This document shows, in pieces, positions 16,605 through 25,204 of a DNA stretch of 64,000 nt (position 1 is its first letter; the number at the start of each line of letters is the position of its first letter). Under the pieces are notes generated by a model. That model did no database searches and had not been told where the DNA came from. It worked only from the letters and a program-made list of their open reading frames with translations. Source of the stretch: Streptomyces dioscori (lineage in GTDB: Bacteria > Actinomycetota > Actinomycetes > Streptomycetales > Streptomycetaceae); the NCBI RefSeq assembly GCF_003024195.1, contig NZ_KZ679040.1, positions 310,001 through 374,000 of the forward strand, in the 5' to 3' direction. A program made the translations under genes and the position numbers.

Positions 16605-17561
16605 TCACTCCTTGTGGGAGAGGGCGCGGACGGTGCGGGACGGGCTGGGTCGGCCCAGTTGTCCGGCCATCCACACGCTTGTGGCGGTGAGGAGGCCGAG
16701 GTCGACCCCGGTGTCGATGCCGAGGCCCGTCAGCATCCATACGAGGTCTTCGGTGGCGAGGTTGCCGGTGGCGCTCTTCGCGTACGGGCAACCGCCGAGG
16801 CCGCCCGCCGACGCGTCCACGGTCGTCACGCCGTGCTGGAGCGCGGCCAGGGTGTTGGAGAGGGCCTGGCCGTACGTGTCGTGGAAGTGCACGCCGAGGG
16901 AGGGGGTGGGGATGTTCTCCTCGTTGAGCGCCGTCAGGAGCGCGGTCACGTGGCCCGGTGTCGCCACGCCGATCGTGTCGCCGAGGCTCAGCTCGTCGCA
17001 GCCCATGTCGCGCAGGGCCCGGCACACGCGGACGACCTGGGGGAGCGGGACCGGGCCCTCCCACGGGTCGCCGAAGCACATGGAGAGGTAGCCGCGTACG
17101 TGGGCGTCCTGCGCCTTGGCCCGTGCGACCACCGGCTCGAACATCGCCAGTGCCTCGTCCACGGTGCGGTTGAGGTTGGCCTTGGCGAAGGACTCCGTGG
17201 CGCTGGCGAACACGGCGATGCGCGTTGCGCCGAGGTCCAGGGCGCGGTCGAGGCCGCGTTCGTTCGGGACGAGGACGGGCAGGGCCGTGCCGCCTTGGGC
17301 GCCCAGTTCCCGTACGAGCGGGAACAGGTGCTCCGCGTCCGCCAGTTGCGGCACCCACTTGGGGTGGACGAAGCTCGTCGCCTCGATGGTGGTGAGGCCC
17401 GCGGCGGCGAGGCGGTGGATGAACTCCGCCTTCGTCTCCGTAGGGACGGTGGCCTTCTCGTTCTGCAGGCCGTCGCGGGCGCCCACCTCGTGGATACGGA
17501 CCTTCCGCGGGAGGCCTTCGGCCGGTACGGCCATGGGCAGGCCGAGCTCGGGGGTCGTCAT
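16605..17561 (-). CDS. Hydroxymethylglutaryl-CoA lyase
   Basis: Cleaves HMG-CoA to acetoacetate and acetyl-CoA, the last step of leucine breakdown. 318 residues with the HMGL-like barrel: VRIHEVGARDGLQNEK near 22, LGVHFHDTYGQALSNT near 220 (metal-binding His pair), and the signature GLGGCPYAKSATGN near 255 with the catalytic Cys. ATG 17561 overlaps the carboxylase stop by 4 bp (ATGA), so it is translationally coupled. Homologous enzymes for 3-hydroxy-3-phenylglutaryl or other CoA esters exist, but the context favours HMG-CoA. Confidence 0.94.
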   Translation of the reverse strand: MTTPELGLPMAVPAEGLPRKVRIHEVGARDGLQNEKATVPTETKAEFIHRLAAAGLTTIEATSFVHPKWVPQLADAEHLFPLVRELGAQGGTALPVLVPNERGLDRALDLGATRIAVFASATESFAKANLNRTVDEALAMFEPVVARAKAQDAHVRGYLSMCFGDPWEGPVPLPQVVRVCRALRDMGCDELSLGDTIGVATPGHVTALLTALNEENIPTPSLGVHFHDTYGQALSNTLAALQHGVTTVDASAGGLGGCPYAKSATGNLATEDLVWMLTGLGIDTGVDLGLLTATSVWMAGQLGRPSPSRTVRALSHKE

Positions 17562-19648
17562 GCCTGCTCCTCCTGCGGTGCCGTCGGTTCCTGGGGCGCG
17601 ATCACGGCCAGGACCTGGTCCATGGCCACTGTCGTGCCCGGGGTGACGTCCAGCTCGGTGACGGTGCCGGCGTGCGGGGCGGAGATGACGTGCTCCATCT
17701 TCATCGCCTCCACGACCAGCAGGCTTTGGCCTGCGGTCACTTCGTCCCCGACCGTCACCTTCACGACGGTGACCGTGCCGGGCATGGGGGCGGTGAGGGA
17801 GTCCGCGCCGGCGTGTGCCGCGCCGGTGAGGGAGGCGGTGACGGGGTCGTGGTCCTGCACGTTCCAGGCTTCGCCTTCGCGGGCCAGCCAGGTGCCGGAG
17901 TGGTGGAAGGTGTGGGTGATGCCGTCCAGGTGGAGGGTGAAGGTGGAGGCTGCTTCTTCCCCAGCCCCGCCCCTTCCCGAAACCGGGGGCAGGCCCCCGG
18001 ACCCCCACACGATGACGGCCTCCTCGTTCAACCTGACCTCAGTGCCCCGCACCCGGACTGTCACGGCGTCGTGGCCGGGTACCCGCAGATGGTGCACCGT
18101 CCAAGCCGGCTCGCCGCCCATGCGCCACCCGCTCGGGACCGAGAACGGATCCGTCCACCCACCCAGCCCGTCCGGCGTTTGAGGACGAGGCCGTTCAGGC
18201 CGATCGGGGGTCTGGGGGCGGAGCCCCCAGGGGGTGAGAGCCGCTTGGCGCAGGACGCCCGCCGCCACGTACACCTCCCCGGGGACCGAATCCGACACCA
18301 GCCCCTCCACCTCCCGCTCCACCAGCCCGGTGTCCAGTTCCCCCGCCACCACCGCCGGATGTGCCAGCAGCTTCCGGAGGAACCCCGCGTTCGTCTGGAC
18401 CCCCAGCGTCACCGTCCGGGCCAGGGCTCCGCGCAGGCGGCGCAGGGCCGTCGCGCGGTCGGGGCCGTACGCGATCACCTTCGACAGCATCGGGTCGTAC
18501 AGCGAGCCGACCTCCGTGCCCTCGGTGAGGCCGGAGTCGGTGCGGATGCCGTCGCCCTGGGGCTCGTACAGGCTCAGGATCGTGCCGCCGGACGGCAGGA
18601 AGCCCCGTGCCGGGTCCTCGGCGCACACCCGGGCCTCGACAGCGTGCCCGGTGAACGTCACGTCCTCCTGGGCGAAGCCGAGCCGCTCGCCCGCCGCCAC
18701 CCGTAGCTGCCACTCCACCAGGTCGATGCCCGTGATCAGTTCGGTCACCGGGTGCTCGACCTGGAGGCGGGTGTTCATCTCCATGAAGTAGTAGGAGGCC
18801 GGGTCGTCGCCGGGGACGATGAACTCGACCGTGCCCGCGCCCGAGTAGCCGCAGGAACGGGCCGCCTGGACCGCCGCCTCGCCCATCGCGGCCCGTGTCT
18901 TCTCGTCGAGGAACACGCTCGGCGCCTCTTCGATGATCTTCTGGTGCCGGCGCTGGAGGGAGCACTCGCGTTCGCCGAGGTGCACCACGTTCCCGTGGTC
19001 GTCCGCCAGGATCTGGATCTCGATGTGCCGGGGGCGGTCGACCCACCGCTCCACGAGGAGGGTGTCGTCGCCGAAGGAGGCGCGGGCCTCACGGCGGGCT
19101 GCGGCGATCTCCTCCGAGAGCACGGACGCGTCCCGCACCAGGCGCATGCCCTTGCCGCCGCCGCCCGCCGAGGGCTTCAGGAGCACCGGAGTGCCGATCT
19201 CGCGGGCGGAGGAGGCCAGTTCGGCGTCCGTCAGGCCGCTGCCCGATGAGCCCGGTACCACCGGGACCCCGGCCGCCTGCACCGTCTCCTTGGCGCGGAT
19301 CTTGTCGCCCATCAGGGAGATCGCCGATGCCGGCGGGCCGATGAAGATCAGGCCCGCTTCCGTGCACGCCTGCGCGAACGCCGCGTTCTCGGCGAGGAAG
19401 CCGTAGCCCGGGTGCACCGCCTGTGCTCCCGTCCGCGCCGCCGCCTCCAGCAGGCGCTCCGCCGAGAGGTAGCTCTCGGCGGCCGGGGCCGGACCGATGC
19501 GTACCGCCGTGTCCGCCTCGCGCACGTGCCGGGCGTCGGCGTCCGCGTCGGAGTACACGGCCACCGAGCGCACGCCCAGCGACCGCAGTGTCCGGATGAC
19601 CCGGACGGCGATCTCGCCCCGGTTGGCCACCAGTACCGTGTCGAACAT
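17558..19648 (-). CDS. Acyl-CoA (methylcrotonyl-CoA type) carboxylase alpha subunit: biotin carboxylase plus biotin carrier
   Basis: ATP-dependent carboxylation of biotin and transfer to the beta subunit's acyl-CoA. 696 residues. The biotin carboxylase domain spans 1 to ~450: VLVANRGEIAVRVIRT at 5, ATP-grasp glycine loop PSAGGGGKGMRLV near 165, and MEMNTRLQVEHPVTE near 290. A poorly conserved linker (~450-620) contains two intergenic-type repeats read in frame. The C-terminal biotinyl domain carries VVEAMKMEHVIS near 655, the biotinylated Lys in AMKM. ATG 19648 has GAGGGGA upstream; alternatives at 19666 and 19678 lack one. It forms a pair with the beta subunit at 19696-21312 and overlaps the lyase gene. 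Confidence 0.95.
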   Translation of the reverse strand: MFDTVLVANRGEIAVRVIRTLRSLGVRSVAVYSDADADARHVREADTAVRIGPAPAAESYLSAERLLEAAARTGAQAVHPGYGFLAENAAFAQACTEAGLIFIGPPASAISLMGDKIRAKETVQAAGVPVVPGSSGSGLTDAELASSAREIGTPVLLKPSAGGGGKGMRLVRDASVLSEEIAAARREARASFGDDTLLVERWVDRPRHIEIQILADDHGNVVHLGERECSLQRRHQKIIEEAPSVFLDEKTRAAMGEAAVQAARSCGYSGAGTVEFIVPGDDPASYYFMEMNTRLQVEHPVTELITGIDLVEWQLRVAAGERLGFAQEDVTFTGHAVEARVCAEDPARGFLPSGGTILSLYEPQGDGIRTDSGLTEGTEVGSLYDPMLSKVIAYGPDRATALRRLRGALARTVTLGVQTNAGFLRKLLAHPAVVAGELDTGLVEREVEGLVSDSVPGEVYVAAGVLRQAALTPWGLRPQTPDRPERPRPQTPDGLGGWTDPFSVPSGWRMGGEPAWTVHHLRVPGHDAVTVRVRGTEVRLNEEAVIVWGSGGLPPVSGRGGAGEEAASTFTLHLDGITHTFHHSGTWLAREGEAWNVQDHDPVTASLTGAAHAGADSLTAPMPGTVTVVKVTVGDEVTAGQSLLVVEAMKMEHVISAPHAGTVTELDVTPGTTVAMDQVLAVIAPQEPTAPQEEQA
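17957..18230. repeat. Two intergenic-type repeats inside the carboxylase alpha gene
   Basis: At 18164-18184 the carboxylase coding sequence carries CAGCCCGTCCGGCGTTTGAG plus one more G, identical over 21 bp to an intergenic copy at 25490-25510. It is followed by a perfect hairpin (CTGGGGGC 18212-18219, GCCCCCAG 18223-18230). A second hairpin-bearing element lies at about 17957-18005 (CCGGGGG 17983-17989, CCCCCGG 17994-18000). Both are read in frame and give low-complexity Pro/Gly/Arg sequence in the linker. Confidence 0.75.
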
Positions 19649-19695
19649 CGTCGCGGGTCCCCTCATGTCCGTACCCATCCCTGCCGTCGTCCCCT

Positions 19696-21312
19696 TCACA
19701 TCCGGAAGACGCCGAACTGGGGGTCGCCCAGCGGCGCGTTCGCACAGGCGGTCAGGGCCAGACCCAGGACCTGCCGGGTCTCCATCGGGTCGATCACGCC
19801 GTCGTCCCAGAGCCGGGCCGTGGCGTAGTAGGCGTTGCCCTGGGTCTCGTACTGGGTGCGGATCGGGGCCTTGAAGTCTTCCTCCGCGTCTGGTGGCCAG
19901 GACTCGCCGCGGCCCTCCAGCTGGTCGCGCTTGACCGTCGCCAGGACCGACGCGGCCTGCTCGCCGCCCATCACGGAGATCTTGGCGTTCGGCCACATCC
20001 ACAGGAAGCGCGGGGAGTACGCCCGGCCGCACATCGAGTAGTTGCCGGCCCCGTACGAGCCGCCGACCACCACCGTCAGCTTCGGTACGCGGGTGCAGGC
20101 CACCGCGGTGACCATTTTCGCGCCGTGCTTGGCGATGCCCCCCGCCTCGTACTGGCGGCCCACCATGAAGCCCGAGATGTTCTGCAGAAAGACGAGAGGG
20201 ATGCCTCGCTGGTCGCACAGTTCGATGAAGTGGGCGCCCTTCTGGGCCGATTCGGAGAACAGGATGCCGTTGTTGGCGACGATCCCGACCGGGTGGCCGT
20301 GGATGTGCGCGAAGCCGGTGACGAGGGTCTGGCCGAACTCGGACTTGAACTCCGCGAAGCGCGAGCCGTCCACCACGCGCGCGATGACCTCGCGTACGTC
20401 GTAGGGGGTGCGGGAGTCGACCGGTACCGCGCCGTACAGCCCGGCCGGGTCCACCTTCGGCTCCACGCCCTGCGTGACCGACCAGGGCAGGGGGGCGCGG
20501 TCGGGGAGCGTCGAGACGATCGTGCGGACGATCCGCAGGGCGTGGGCGTCGTCCTCGGCGAGGTGGTCCGTGACACCGGAGATCCGGGAGTGGACCTCGC
20601 CGCCGCCCAGCTCCTCCGCCGTCACCACCTCGCCGGTCGCGGCTTTCACGAGAGGGGGGCCGCCGAGGAAGATCGTGCCCTGGCCGCGCACGATGACCGC
20701 CTCGTCGCTCATCGCGGGGACGTACGCCCCACCGGCCGTGCACGAGCCGAGGACCGCCGCGATCTGGGGGATCCCGGCCCCGGACATCCGGGCCTGGTTG
20801 TAGAAGATCCGGCCGAAGTGGTCGCGGTCCGGGAAGACCTCGTCCTGCATCGGGAGGAACGCGCCGCCCGAGTCCACGAGGTACACGCAGGGGAGGCGGT
20901 TCTCCAGCGCCACCTCCTGGGCGCGCAGGTGCTTCTTCACCGTCATGGGGTAGTACGTGCCGCCCTTGACCGTGGCGTCGTTGGCGACCACCACGCACTC
21001 GCGGCCCGCGACCCGGCCGACGCCCGCGATGACACCCGCCGCCGGGGCCTGTCCCTCGTACAGCCCGTCGGCCGCCAGCGGGGCCAGCTCCAGGAACGGT
21101 GAGCCGGGGTCGAGCAGCGTGTCCACGCGGTCGCGCGGCAGCAGCTTGCCGCGGGCGGTGTGCCGGGCGCGGGCCCGCTCGCCGCCGCCGAGGCGGGCCG
21201 CGGCGAGCTTGCGCCGCAGTTCGCCGACGAGGGCGTGGTGTGCCGCCTCGTTGTTCCGCCAGGCCTCCGACGCGGGATCGGCCGCGCTGTGGAGCTCCGG
21301 TGCCTCGTGCAT
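19696..21312 (-). CDS. Acyl-CoA (methylcrotonyl-CoA type) carboxylase beta subunit, carboxyltransferase
   Basis: Transfers the carboxyl group from biotin to an acyl-CoA, here most likely 3-methylcrotonyl-CoA. 538 residues, full length for the AccD/MccB family. The N-half has [20 protein letters not shown] near 48, [18 protein letters not shown] and [15 protein letters not shown] near 145; [16 protein letters not shown] near 190 gives the oxyanion Gly-Gly. The C-half has [35 protein letters not shown] and [18 protein letters not shown]. It is first in the operon; its ATG 21312 faces the TetR gene across 135 bp with two operator-like palindromes. Confidence 0.95.
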   Translation of the reverse strand: MHEAPELHSAADPASEAWRNNEAAHHALVGELRRKLAAARLGGGERARARHTARGKLLPRDRVDTLLDPGSPFLELAPLAADGLYEGQAPAAGVIAGVGRVAGRECVVVANDATVKGGTYYPMTVKKHLRAQEVALENRLPCVYLVDSGGAFLPMQDEVFPDRDHFGRIFYNQARMSGAGIPQIAAVLGSCTAGGAYVPAMSDEAVIVRGQGTIFLGGPPLVKAATGEVVTAEELGGGEVHSRISGVTDHLAEDDAHALRIVRTIVSTLPDRAPLPWSVTQGVEPKVDPAGLYGAVPVDSRTPYDVREVIARVVDGSRFAEFKSEFGQTLVTGFAHIHGHPVGIVANNGILFSESAQKGAHFIELCDQRGIPLVFLQNISGFMVGRQYEAGGIAKHGAKMVTAVACTRVPKLTVVVGGSYGAGNYSMCGRAYSPRFLWMWPNAKISVMGGEQAASVLATVKRDQLEGRGESWPPDAEEDFKAPIRTQYETQGNAYYATARLWDDGVIDPMETRQVLGLALTACANAPLGDPQFGVFRM

Positions 21313-21380
21313 CCTGCGGTCCCCTCACCCGGTGTCACCGGTCAATGAACCAAGTCGCCGAACGTGATCACTGCAATGCG

Positions 21381-21425
21381 GTTAATGAGCGTTAACGCGT
21401 TTCGTTCAGGTTAACGAGCGCTAAC
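21381..21425. promoter_or_regulatory. Two TetR-type operator palindromes between carboxylase operon and TetR gene
   Basis: GTTAATGAGCGTTAAC (21381-21396) and GTTAACGAGCGCTAAC (21410-21425) share the pattern GTTAAYGAGCGYTAAC and are near-palindromic; their starts are 29 bp apart, close to three helical turns. They occupy the shared divergent promoter, so the regulator probably represses itself and the carboxylase operon. Confidence 0.8.
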
Positions 21426-21447
21426 CATCCTGTCTAGAATTGCTTCC
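21411..21447 (+). promoter_or_regulatory. Candidate promoter of the TetR gene, giving a leaderless mRNA
   Basis: A good -10 box TAGAAT sits at 21435-21440, only 7 bp before the ATG at 21448, and no ribosome site is present, so the transcript probably begins at or next to the start codon. The -35 would be TTAACG at 21411-21416 (18-bp spacer), inside the second palindrome. Confidence 0.55.
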
Positions 21448-22059
21448 ATGGCCACCAGAACCGACGCCCCCACCCGCCGCGAGCAGATCCTCAAGGAAGC
21501 CGCCCGGCTCTTCGCCGAACGCGGCTTCCACGGGGTCGGCGTCGATGAGATAGGCGCCGCGGTCGGCATCAGCGGGCCCGGCCTGTACCGCCACTTCGCC
21601 GGCAAGGACGCGATGCTCGCCGAGCTGCTGGTGGGGATCAGCGAGCAGCTGCTGACCGGCGGCAAACTCCGTGTGGCGGAGTCCGGCGGGAGCCCGGAGG
21701 CGCTCCTCGACTCGCTCATCGAGGGGCACATCGACTTCGCGCTCGACGACCGCCCGCTGATCACCCTGCACGACCGCGAGCTGGACCGCCTGCGCGACAC
21801 CGACCGCAAGCTCGTACGGCAGCTGCAGCGCCAGTACGTCGAGCTGTGGGTGACGGTCGTACGCGAGATCCATCCCGCGCTGGCCGAGCCGAGCGCCCGT
21901 TCGGCCGTGCACTCGGTCTTCGGCCTGCTGAACTCCACACCGCACCTGGGGCGCCCCGGCTCGCTGCCCGGACGGGCGGGCACGGCGGAACTGTTGCACC
22001 GTATGGCGAGGGGCGCGTTCGCGGCGGCCGGGGAGCCCGGGGCGCCGGAGGCGTCCTGA
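21448..22059 (+). CDS. TetR-family regulator of the carboxylase operon
   Basis: A 203-residue TetR repressor. The N-terminal HTH (residues ~10-57) reads REQILKEAARLFAERGF, HGVGVDEIGAAVGISGP and LYRHFAGKDAMLAEL, a standard TetR pattern. The ligand-binding C-terminus is unassigned. The divergent position, and the two palindromes, point to control of the leucine-type operon and of itself; an acyl-CoA intermediate is a plausible inducer (inference). Probably translated from a leaderless message. Confidence 0.92.
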   Translation: MATRTDAPTRREQILKEAARLFAERGFHGVGVDEIGAAVGISGPGLYRHFAGKDAMLAELLVGISEQLLTGGKLRVAESGGSPEALLDSLIEGHIDFALDDRPLITLHDRELDRLRDTDRKLVRQLQRQYVELWVTVVREIHPALAEPSARSAVHSVFGLLNSTPHLGRPGSLPGRAGTAELLHRMARGAFAAAGEPGAPEAS

Positions 22060-22141
22060 GCGGCCGGGCGTGACGAGCGTCTCGGGATGCCTGCGGGGTC
22101 CGGTCTGGACGATGGTCGTGACCGGCCGGTAACGTAGGCCT

Positions 22142-22160
22142 GAGCAAGCGCTTAGGTATG
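22142..22160. promoter_or_regulatory. Candidate operator upstream of the second acyl-CoA dehydrogenase
   Basis: The stretch GAGCAAGCGCTTAGGTATG contains the 8-bp palindrome AAGCGCTT (22146-22153) with partly symmetric flanks, about 50 bp before the GTG at 22202. TetR- and LacI-type operators often have this core, but it differs from the GTTAAY sites at 21381-21425. Regulator unknown. Confidence 0.4.
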
Positions 22161-22201
22161 CGCTCGGACATGGAAACTTGAGCCAGGCGGAGGTGGCGGC
22201 G

Positions 22202-23359
22202 GTGCGCCGTACGGTGTTCAGCGAGGATCACGAGGCGTTCCGGGAGACCCTGCGCGCCTTCATCGAGGCCGAGGTCGTCCCCGTCTACGACGAGTGGTTC
22301 GCGGCGGGCCAGGCGCCCCGCGACTTCTACTACAAGCTCGCCGAGCTGGGCGTCTTCGGTATCCGGGTCGACGAGGAGTTCGGCGGCGCCGGCATCGACT
22401 CGTACAAGTTCGAGGCCGTGATGTACGAGGAGACCGCCCGCGCGGGCGTCTCCTTCGGCGGCTCCGGTGTACACGTGCTGCTCGGCCTGCCCTACATCAA
22501 GGCGCTCGCCACCGACGAGCAGAAGAAGCGCTTCCTGCCGAAGTTCGTCTCCGGTGAGGAGATGTGGGCCCTCGCGATGACCGAGCCGGGCACCGGCTCC
22601 GACCTCGCGGGCATGAAGACCACCGCGAAGCTCAGCGAGGACGGCACGCACTACGTCCTCAACGGCGCCAAGACCTTCATCACGGGCGGTGTGCACGCCG
22701 ACCGCGTGATCGTCTGCGCCCGCACCTCCCCGTCCACGGCCGAGGACCGCCGCTTCGGCATCTCCCTCTTCGCCGTCGACACCAAGTCCGAGGGCTACTC
22801 GGTCGGCCGCAAGCTCGACAAGCTCGGGCTGAAGACCTCCGACACCGCCGAGCTGGCGTTCGTCGACGTCAAGGTGCCCGTCGAGGACCTGCTCGGCGAG
22901 GAGAACAAGGGCTTCTACTACCTCGGCGGCAACCTGCCCTCCGAGCGCTGGGGCATCGCGTTCGGCGCGTACGCCCAGGCCGCGGCGGCCGTCCGCTTCG
23001 CCAAGGAGTACGTGCTTGAGCGCACGGTCTTCGGCAAGCCGGTCTCGCACTTCCAGAACACCAAGTTCGAGCTGGCCGCCTGCCAGGCCGAGGTGGACGC
23101 CGCCCAGGCGGTCGCCGACCGCGCCCTGGAGGCCCTCGACCAGGGCGAACTGTCGGCCGCCGAGGCCGCGTCCGCGAAGCTGTTCTGCACCGAGGTCGCG
23201 CACCGCGTCATCGACCGCTGCCTCCAGCTGCACGGCGGCTACGGCTTCATGAACGAGTACCCGATCGCCCGCCTGTACGCGGACAACCGCGTCAACCGCA
23301 TCTACGGCGGCACCAGCGAGATCATGAAGTCGATCATCGCCAAGAACATGGGCCTGTAG
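22202..23359 (+). CDS. Acyl-CoA dehydrogenase, long-chain-like
   Basis: FAD-dependent acyl-CoA desaturase of beta-oxidation, 385 residues. Segments: LRAFIEAEVVPVYDEWFAAG near 15, ALAMTEPGTGSDLAGMKTTA near 122, GAKTFITGGVHADRVIV near 155, RTVFGKPVSHFQNTKFELA near 277 and LQLHGGYGFMNEYPIARLY near 340. The C-terminus reads NRIYGGTSEIMKSIIAK, with Gly where short-chain enzymes have the catalytic Glu; this is the pattern of long-chain-type enzymes, which use a Glu elsewhere. GTG 22202 follows GGAGGT by 7 nt and is preferred over the in-frame TTG at 22178. It is followed by a thioesterase gene in the same direction. Confidence 0.93.
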   Translation: MRRTVFSEDHEAFRETLRAFIEAEVVPVYDEWFAAGQAPRDFYYKLAELGVFGIRVDEEFGGAGIDSYKFEAVMYEETARAGVSFGGSGVHVLLGLPYIKALATDEQKKRFLPKFVSGEEMWALAMTEPGTGSDLAGMKTTAKLSEDGTHYVLNGAKTFITGGVHADRVIVCARTSPSTAEDRRFGISLFAVDTKSEGYSVGRKLDKLGLKTSDTAELAFVDVKVPVEDLLGEENKGFYYLGGNLPSERWGIAFGAYAQAAAAVRFAKEYVLERTVFGKPVSHFQNTKFELAACQAEVDAAQAVADRALEALDQGELSAAEAASAKLFCTEVAHRVIDRCLQLHGGYGFMNEYPIARLYADNRVNRIYGGTSEIMKSIIAKNMGL

Positions 23360-23387
23360 GGCCCGGGCCCGCGAACACACTCGCGAA

Positions 23388-23414
23388 ACATCCGAGACAT
23401 CCGAGACATCCGAT
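23388..23414. repeat. Three 9-bp tandem repeats (ACATCCGAG) before the thioesterase gene
   Basis: ACATCCGAG at 23388 and 23397 and ACATCCGAT at 23406, ending 18 bp before the thioesterase start. They occupy the expected promoter or leader position. Confidence 0.8.
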
Positions 23415-23432
23415 GCACGGTACAACTGACCT

Positions 23433-24317
23433 ATGAGTCAGGCACTTGAAGGTCTGCTCGATCTGCTCGACCTTGAGCGGATCGAGCAGGACATCTTCCG
23501 CGGTCAGTCGCGCTTCGCCGTCGTCCCGCGCGTCTTCGGCGGGCAGGTCGCGGCGCAGGCCCTGGTCGCCGCGGGGCGCACGGTCCCCGCGGACCGGCTC
23601 GCCCACTCCCTGCACGCCTACTTCCTGCGCGCGGGGGACCCGGGCGCGCCCATCGTCTACACCGTCGACCGCATCCGCGACGGGCGGTCCTTCACGACCC
23701 GCCGGGTGGTCGCCGTCCAGCACGGACAGCCGATCTTCCATCTCTCCGCGTCGTTCCAGACGTACGAGGAGGGCATGGACCACCAGGCCGACATGCCGCC
23801 CGCGCCCGACCCGGAGACCCTGGAGACCGCGGCCGAGATGCTGCCGCGGTACCTGGAGGTGTACGGGGACCAGGGCGTCGCCCAGCGGATGCTGGAGGCG
23901 CGGGCCGCCGTCGACCTCCGTTACGTGGACGCGCCGCCGTTCGCCAGCGTGGGCAAGCCGCGCGAACCGCGCTCGCAGGTCTGGTTCCGCACCAACGGCA
24001 AGCTCGACGGCGTCATCGACGAGCCGCTGCTGCACGTCTGCCTCGCCACGTACGTCTCCGACATGACGCTCCTCGACTCCGTGCTGCTCGCCCACGGGCG
24101 CGGCGGCTGGGTCACCGGGGACGTCGTCGGGGCCTCCCTGGACCACGCGATGTGGTTCCACCGCCCGTTCCGCGCCGACGAATGGCTCCTGTACGACCAG
24201 GAGTCGCCGTCCGCGTCCGGCGGGCGGGGCCTCGGGCAGGCCCGTATCTACACGCGGGACGGGCAACTGGCGATCACGGTGATCCAGGAGGGCGTGGTCC
24301 GCATCCCGCGGGACTAG
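23433..24317 (+). CDS. Acyl-CoA thioesterase II (TesB-like)
   Basis: Hydrolyses acyl-CoA to free acid and CoA. 294 residues with the double hot-dog fold of TesB. N-terminal hot-dog: FAVVPRVFGGQVAAQALVAA near 29 and LHAYFLRAGDPGAPIVYTVD near 65. The C-terminal hot-dog has ASLDHAMWFHRPFRADEWLL near 235 (the catalytic Asp position of TesB, followed by His) and GQARIYTRDGQLAITVIQEG near 268. It lies 73 bp after the acyl-CoA dehydrogenase and is convergent with the next gene, their stops 4 bp apart. Confidence 0.95.
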   Translation: MSQALEGLLDLLDLERIEQDIFRGQSRFAVVPRVFGGQVAAQALVAAGRTVPADRLAHSLHAYFLRAGDPGAPIVYTVDRIRDGRSFTTRRVVAVQHGQPIFHLSASFQTYEEGMDHQADMPPAPDPETLETAAEMLPRYLEVYGDQGVAQRMLEARAAVDLRYVDAPPFASVGKPREPRSQVWFRTNGKLDGVIDEPLLHVCLATYVSDMTLLDSVLLAHGRGGWVTGDVVGASLDHAMWFHRPFRADEWLLYDQESPSASGGRGLGQARIYTRDGQLAITVIQEGVVRIPRD

Positions 24318-24321
24318 CCAC

Positions 24322-25119
24322 TCAGTCGTTGCCGGACAGGCCCGCCGCGTCCAGCAGGTACGCCGTCATCGGGTCGTAGTGGCGGGGGCTCGTGACATGG
24401 TCGTCCAGGGGGACGGTCACCTGGACCGTGCCCTCCGCCTCCGCGAGGAACAGGGCCGGGTCGTTGCAGTCCGCGTAGCCCACGGAGTCCACGCCCAGCT
24501 GGCCCGCGCAGCCCGCCCAGCCGTGGTCCGCGACGACCAGGTCGGGCAGGGGGCGGCCCTCGCCCTCCAGGGCCTTCAGGATCGCCCGCATCGGCTCGCC
24601 CGAGTGGGTGTGCCACAGGGTCGCGCCGTGCTCCAGTACGGCGACGTCGGCGAACTGGAAGACGTAACCCTCGTCCGTCGTCAGGCCGTCCGGGATGACG
24701 ACGATCTCGCAGCCGGCCGCGCGCAGGGCGGCGGCGGTGGCGCGGTGCACGTCGAGCAGGCCGCCGGGGTGGCCGGTGGCGAACAGCACGCGCTGCCCGC
24801 CCGCCGCGGCCTTGCGCAGCCGGCCCGCCATGCGCTCCAGCGCGTCGACCGTCAGTTCCGGGTCGATGGTGTCCTGGCCGTACCGGTACTCCGGGTCGTC
24901 GTTCACGCCGCACCGCTCCGCCATCACCGCGAGGACGTCCTGCTCGTCGGTCCAGCGGTCGCCGAGCTCCAGGCCGAGCCAGTAGTTGCGGTCTCCGTTG
25001 GCGAGCTTGCGGTAGTGGGAGAGGTTGTTCTCGCGGGGGGTGGCCACGTTGCCCGCGATACGCGTCTGTACGAGGTGGTCGAGGAGGTCGGCGCGGCTGG
25101 GGGTCACGGGTATCGGCAT
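24322..25119 (-). CDS. Conserved actinobacterial protein, annotated in relatives as a phosphatase
   Basis: A ~265-residue soluble protein. Features: FATGHPGGLLDVHRATAAA near 136, IVVIPDGLTTDEGYVFQF and LPDLVVADHGWAGCAGQ near 215, with conserved-looking His and Asp residues that could bind a metal. From memory, relatives in Streptomyces carry the label phosphatase, but no classical phosphatase motif is visible, so the activity is unproven. Start is uncertain: ATG 25119 (MPIPVTPSRADLL) or ATG 25128; neither has a good ribosome site, and the open frame runs to 25185. Monocistronic. Confidence 0.8.
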   Translation of the reverse strand: MPIPVTPSRADLLDHLVQTRIAGNVATPRENNLSHYRKLANGDRNYWLGLELGDRWTDEQDVLAVMAERCGVNDDPEYRYGQDTIDPELTVDALERMAGRLRKAAAGGQRVLFATGHPGGLLDVHRATAAALRAAGCEIVVIPDGLTTDEGYVFQFADVAVLEHGATLWHTHSGEPMRAILKALEGEGRPLPDLVVADHGWAGCAGQLGVDSVGYADCNDPALFLAEAEGTVQVTVPLDDHVTSPRHYDPMTAYLLDAAGLSGND

Positions 25120-25204
25120 ACCCCCCATTCTGCCGGTGCGCTCCGCTGGGTGGTGCCGGGTATCGAACCGTGGGATTTGAGTCACTCGGGGGTTTGGGGG
25201 TGGG

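Noticed and set aside
19649..21328. Reading the carboxylase alpha frame as a 1256-residue fusion through the beta subunit region
   Set aside because: The upstream part is only an open shadow frame; the beta subunit is encoded in another frame and the alpha subunit begins at MFDTVLVANRGE with its own ribosome site.
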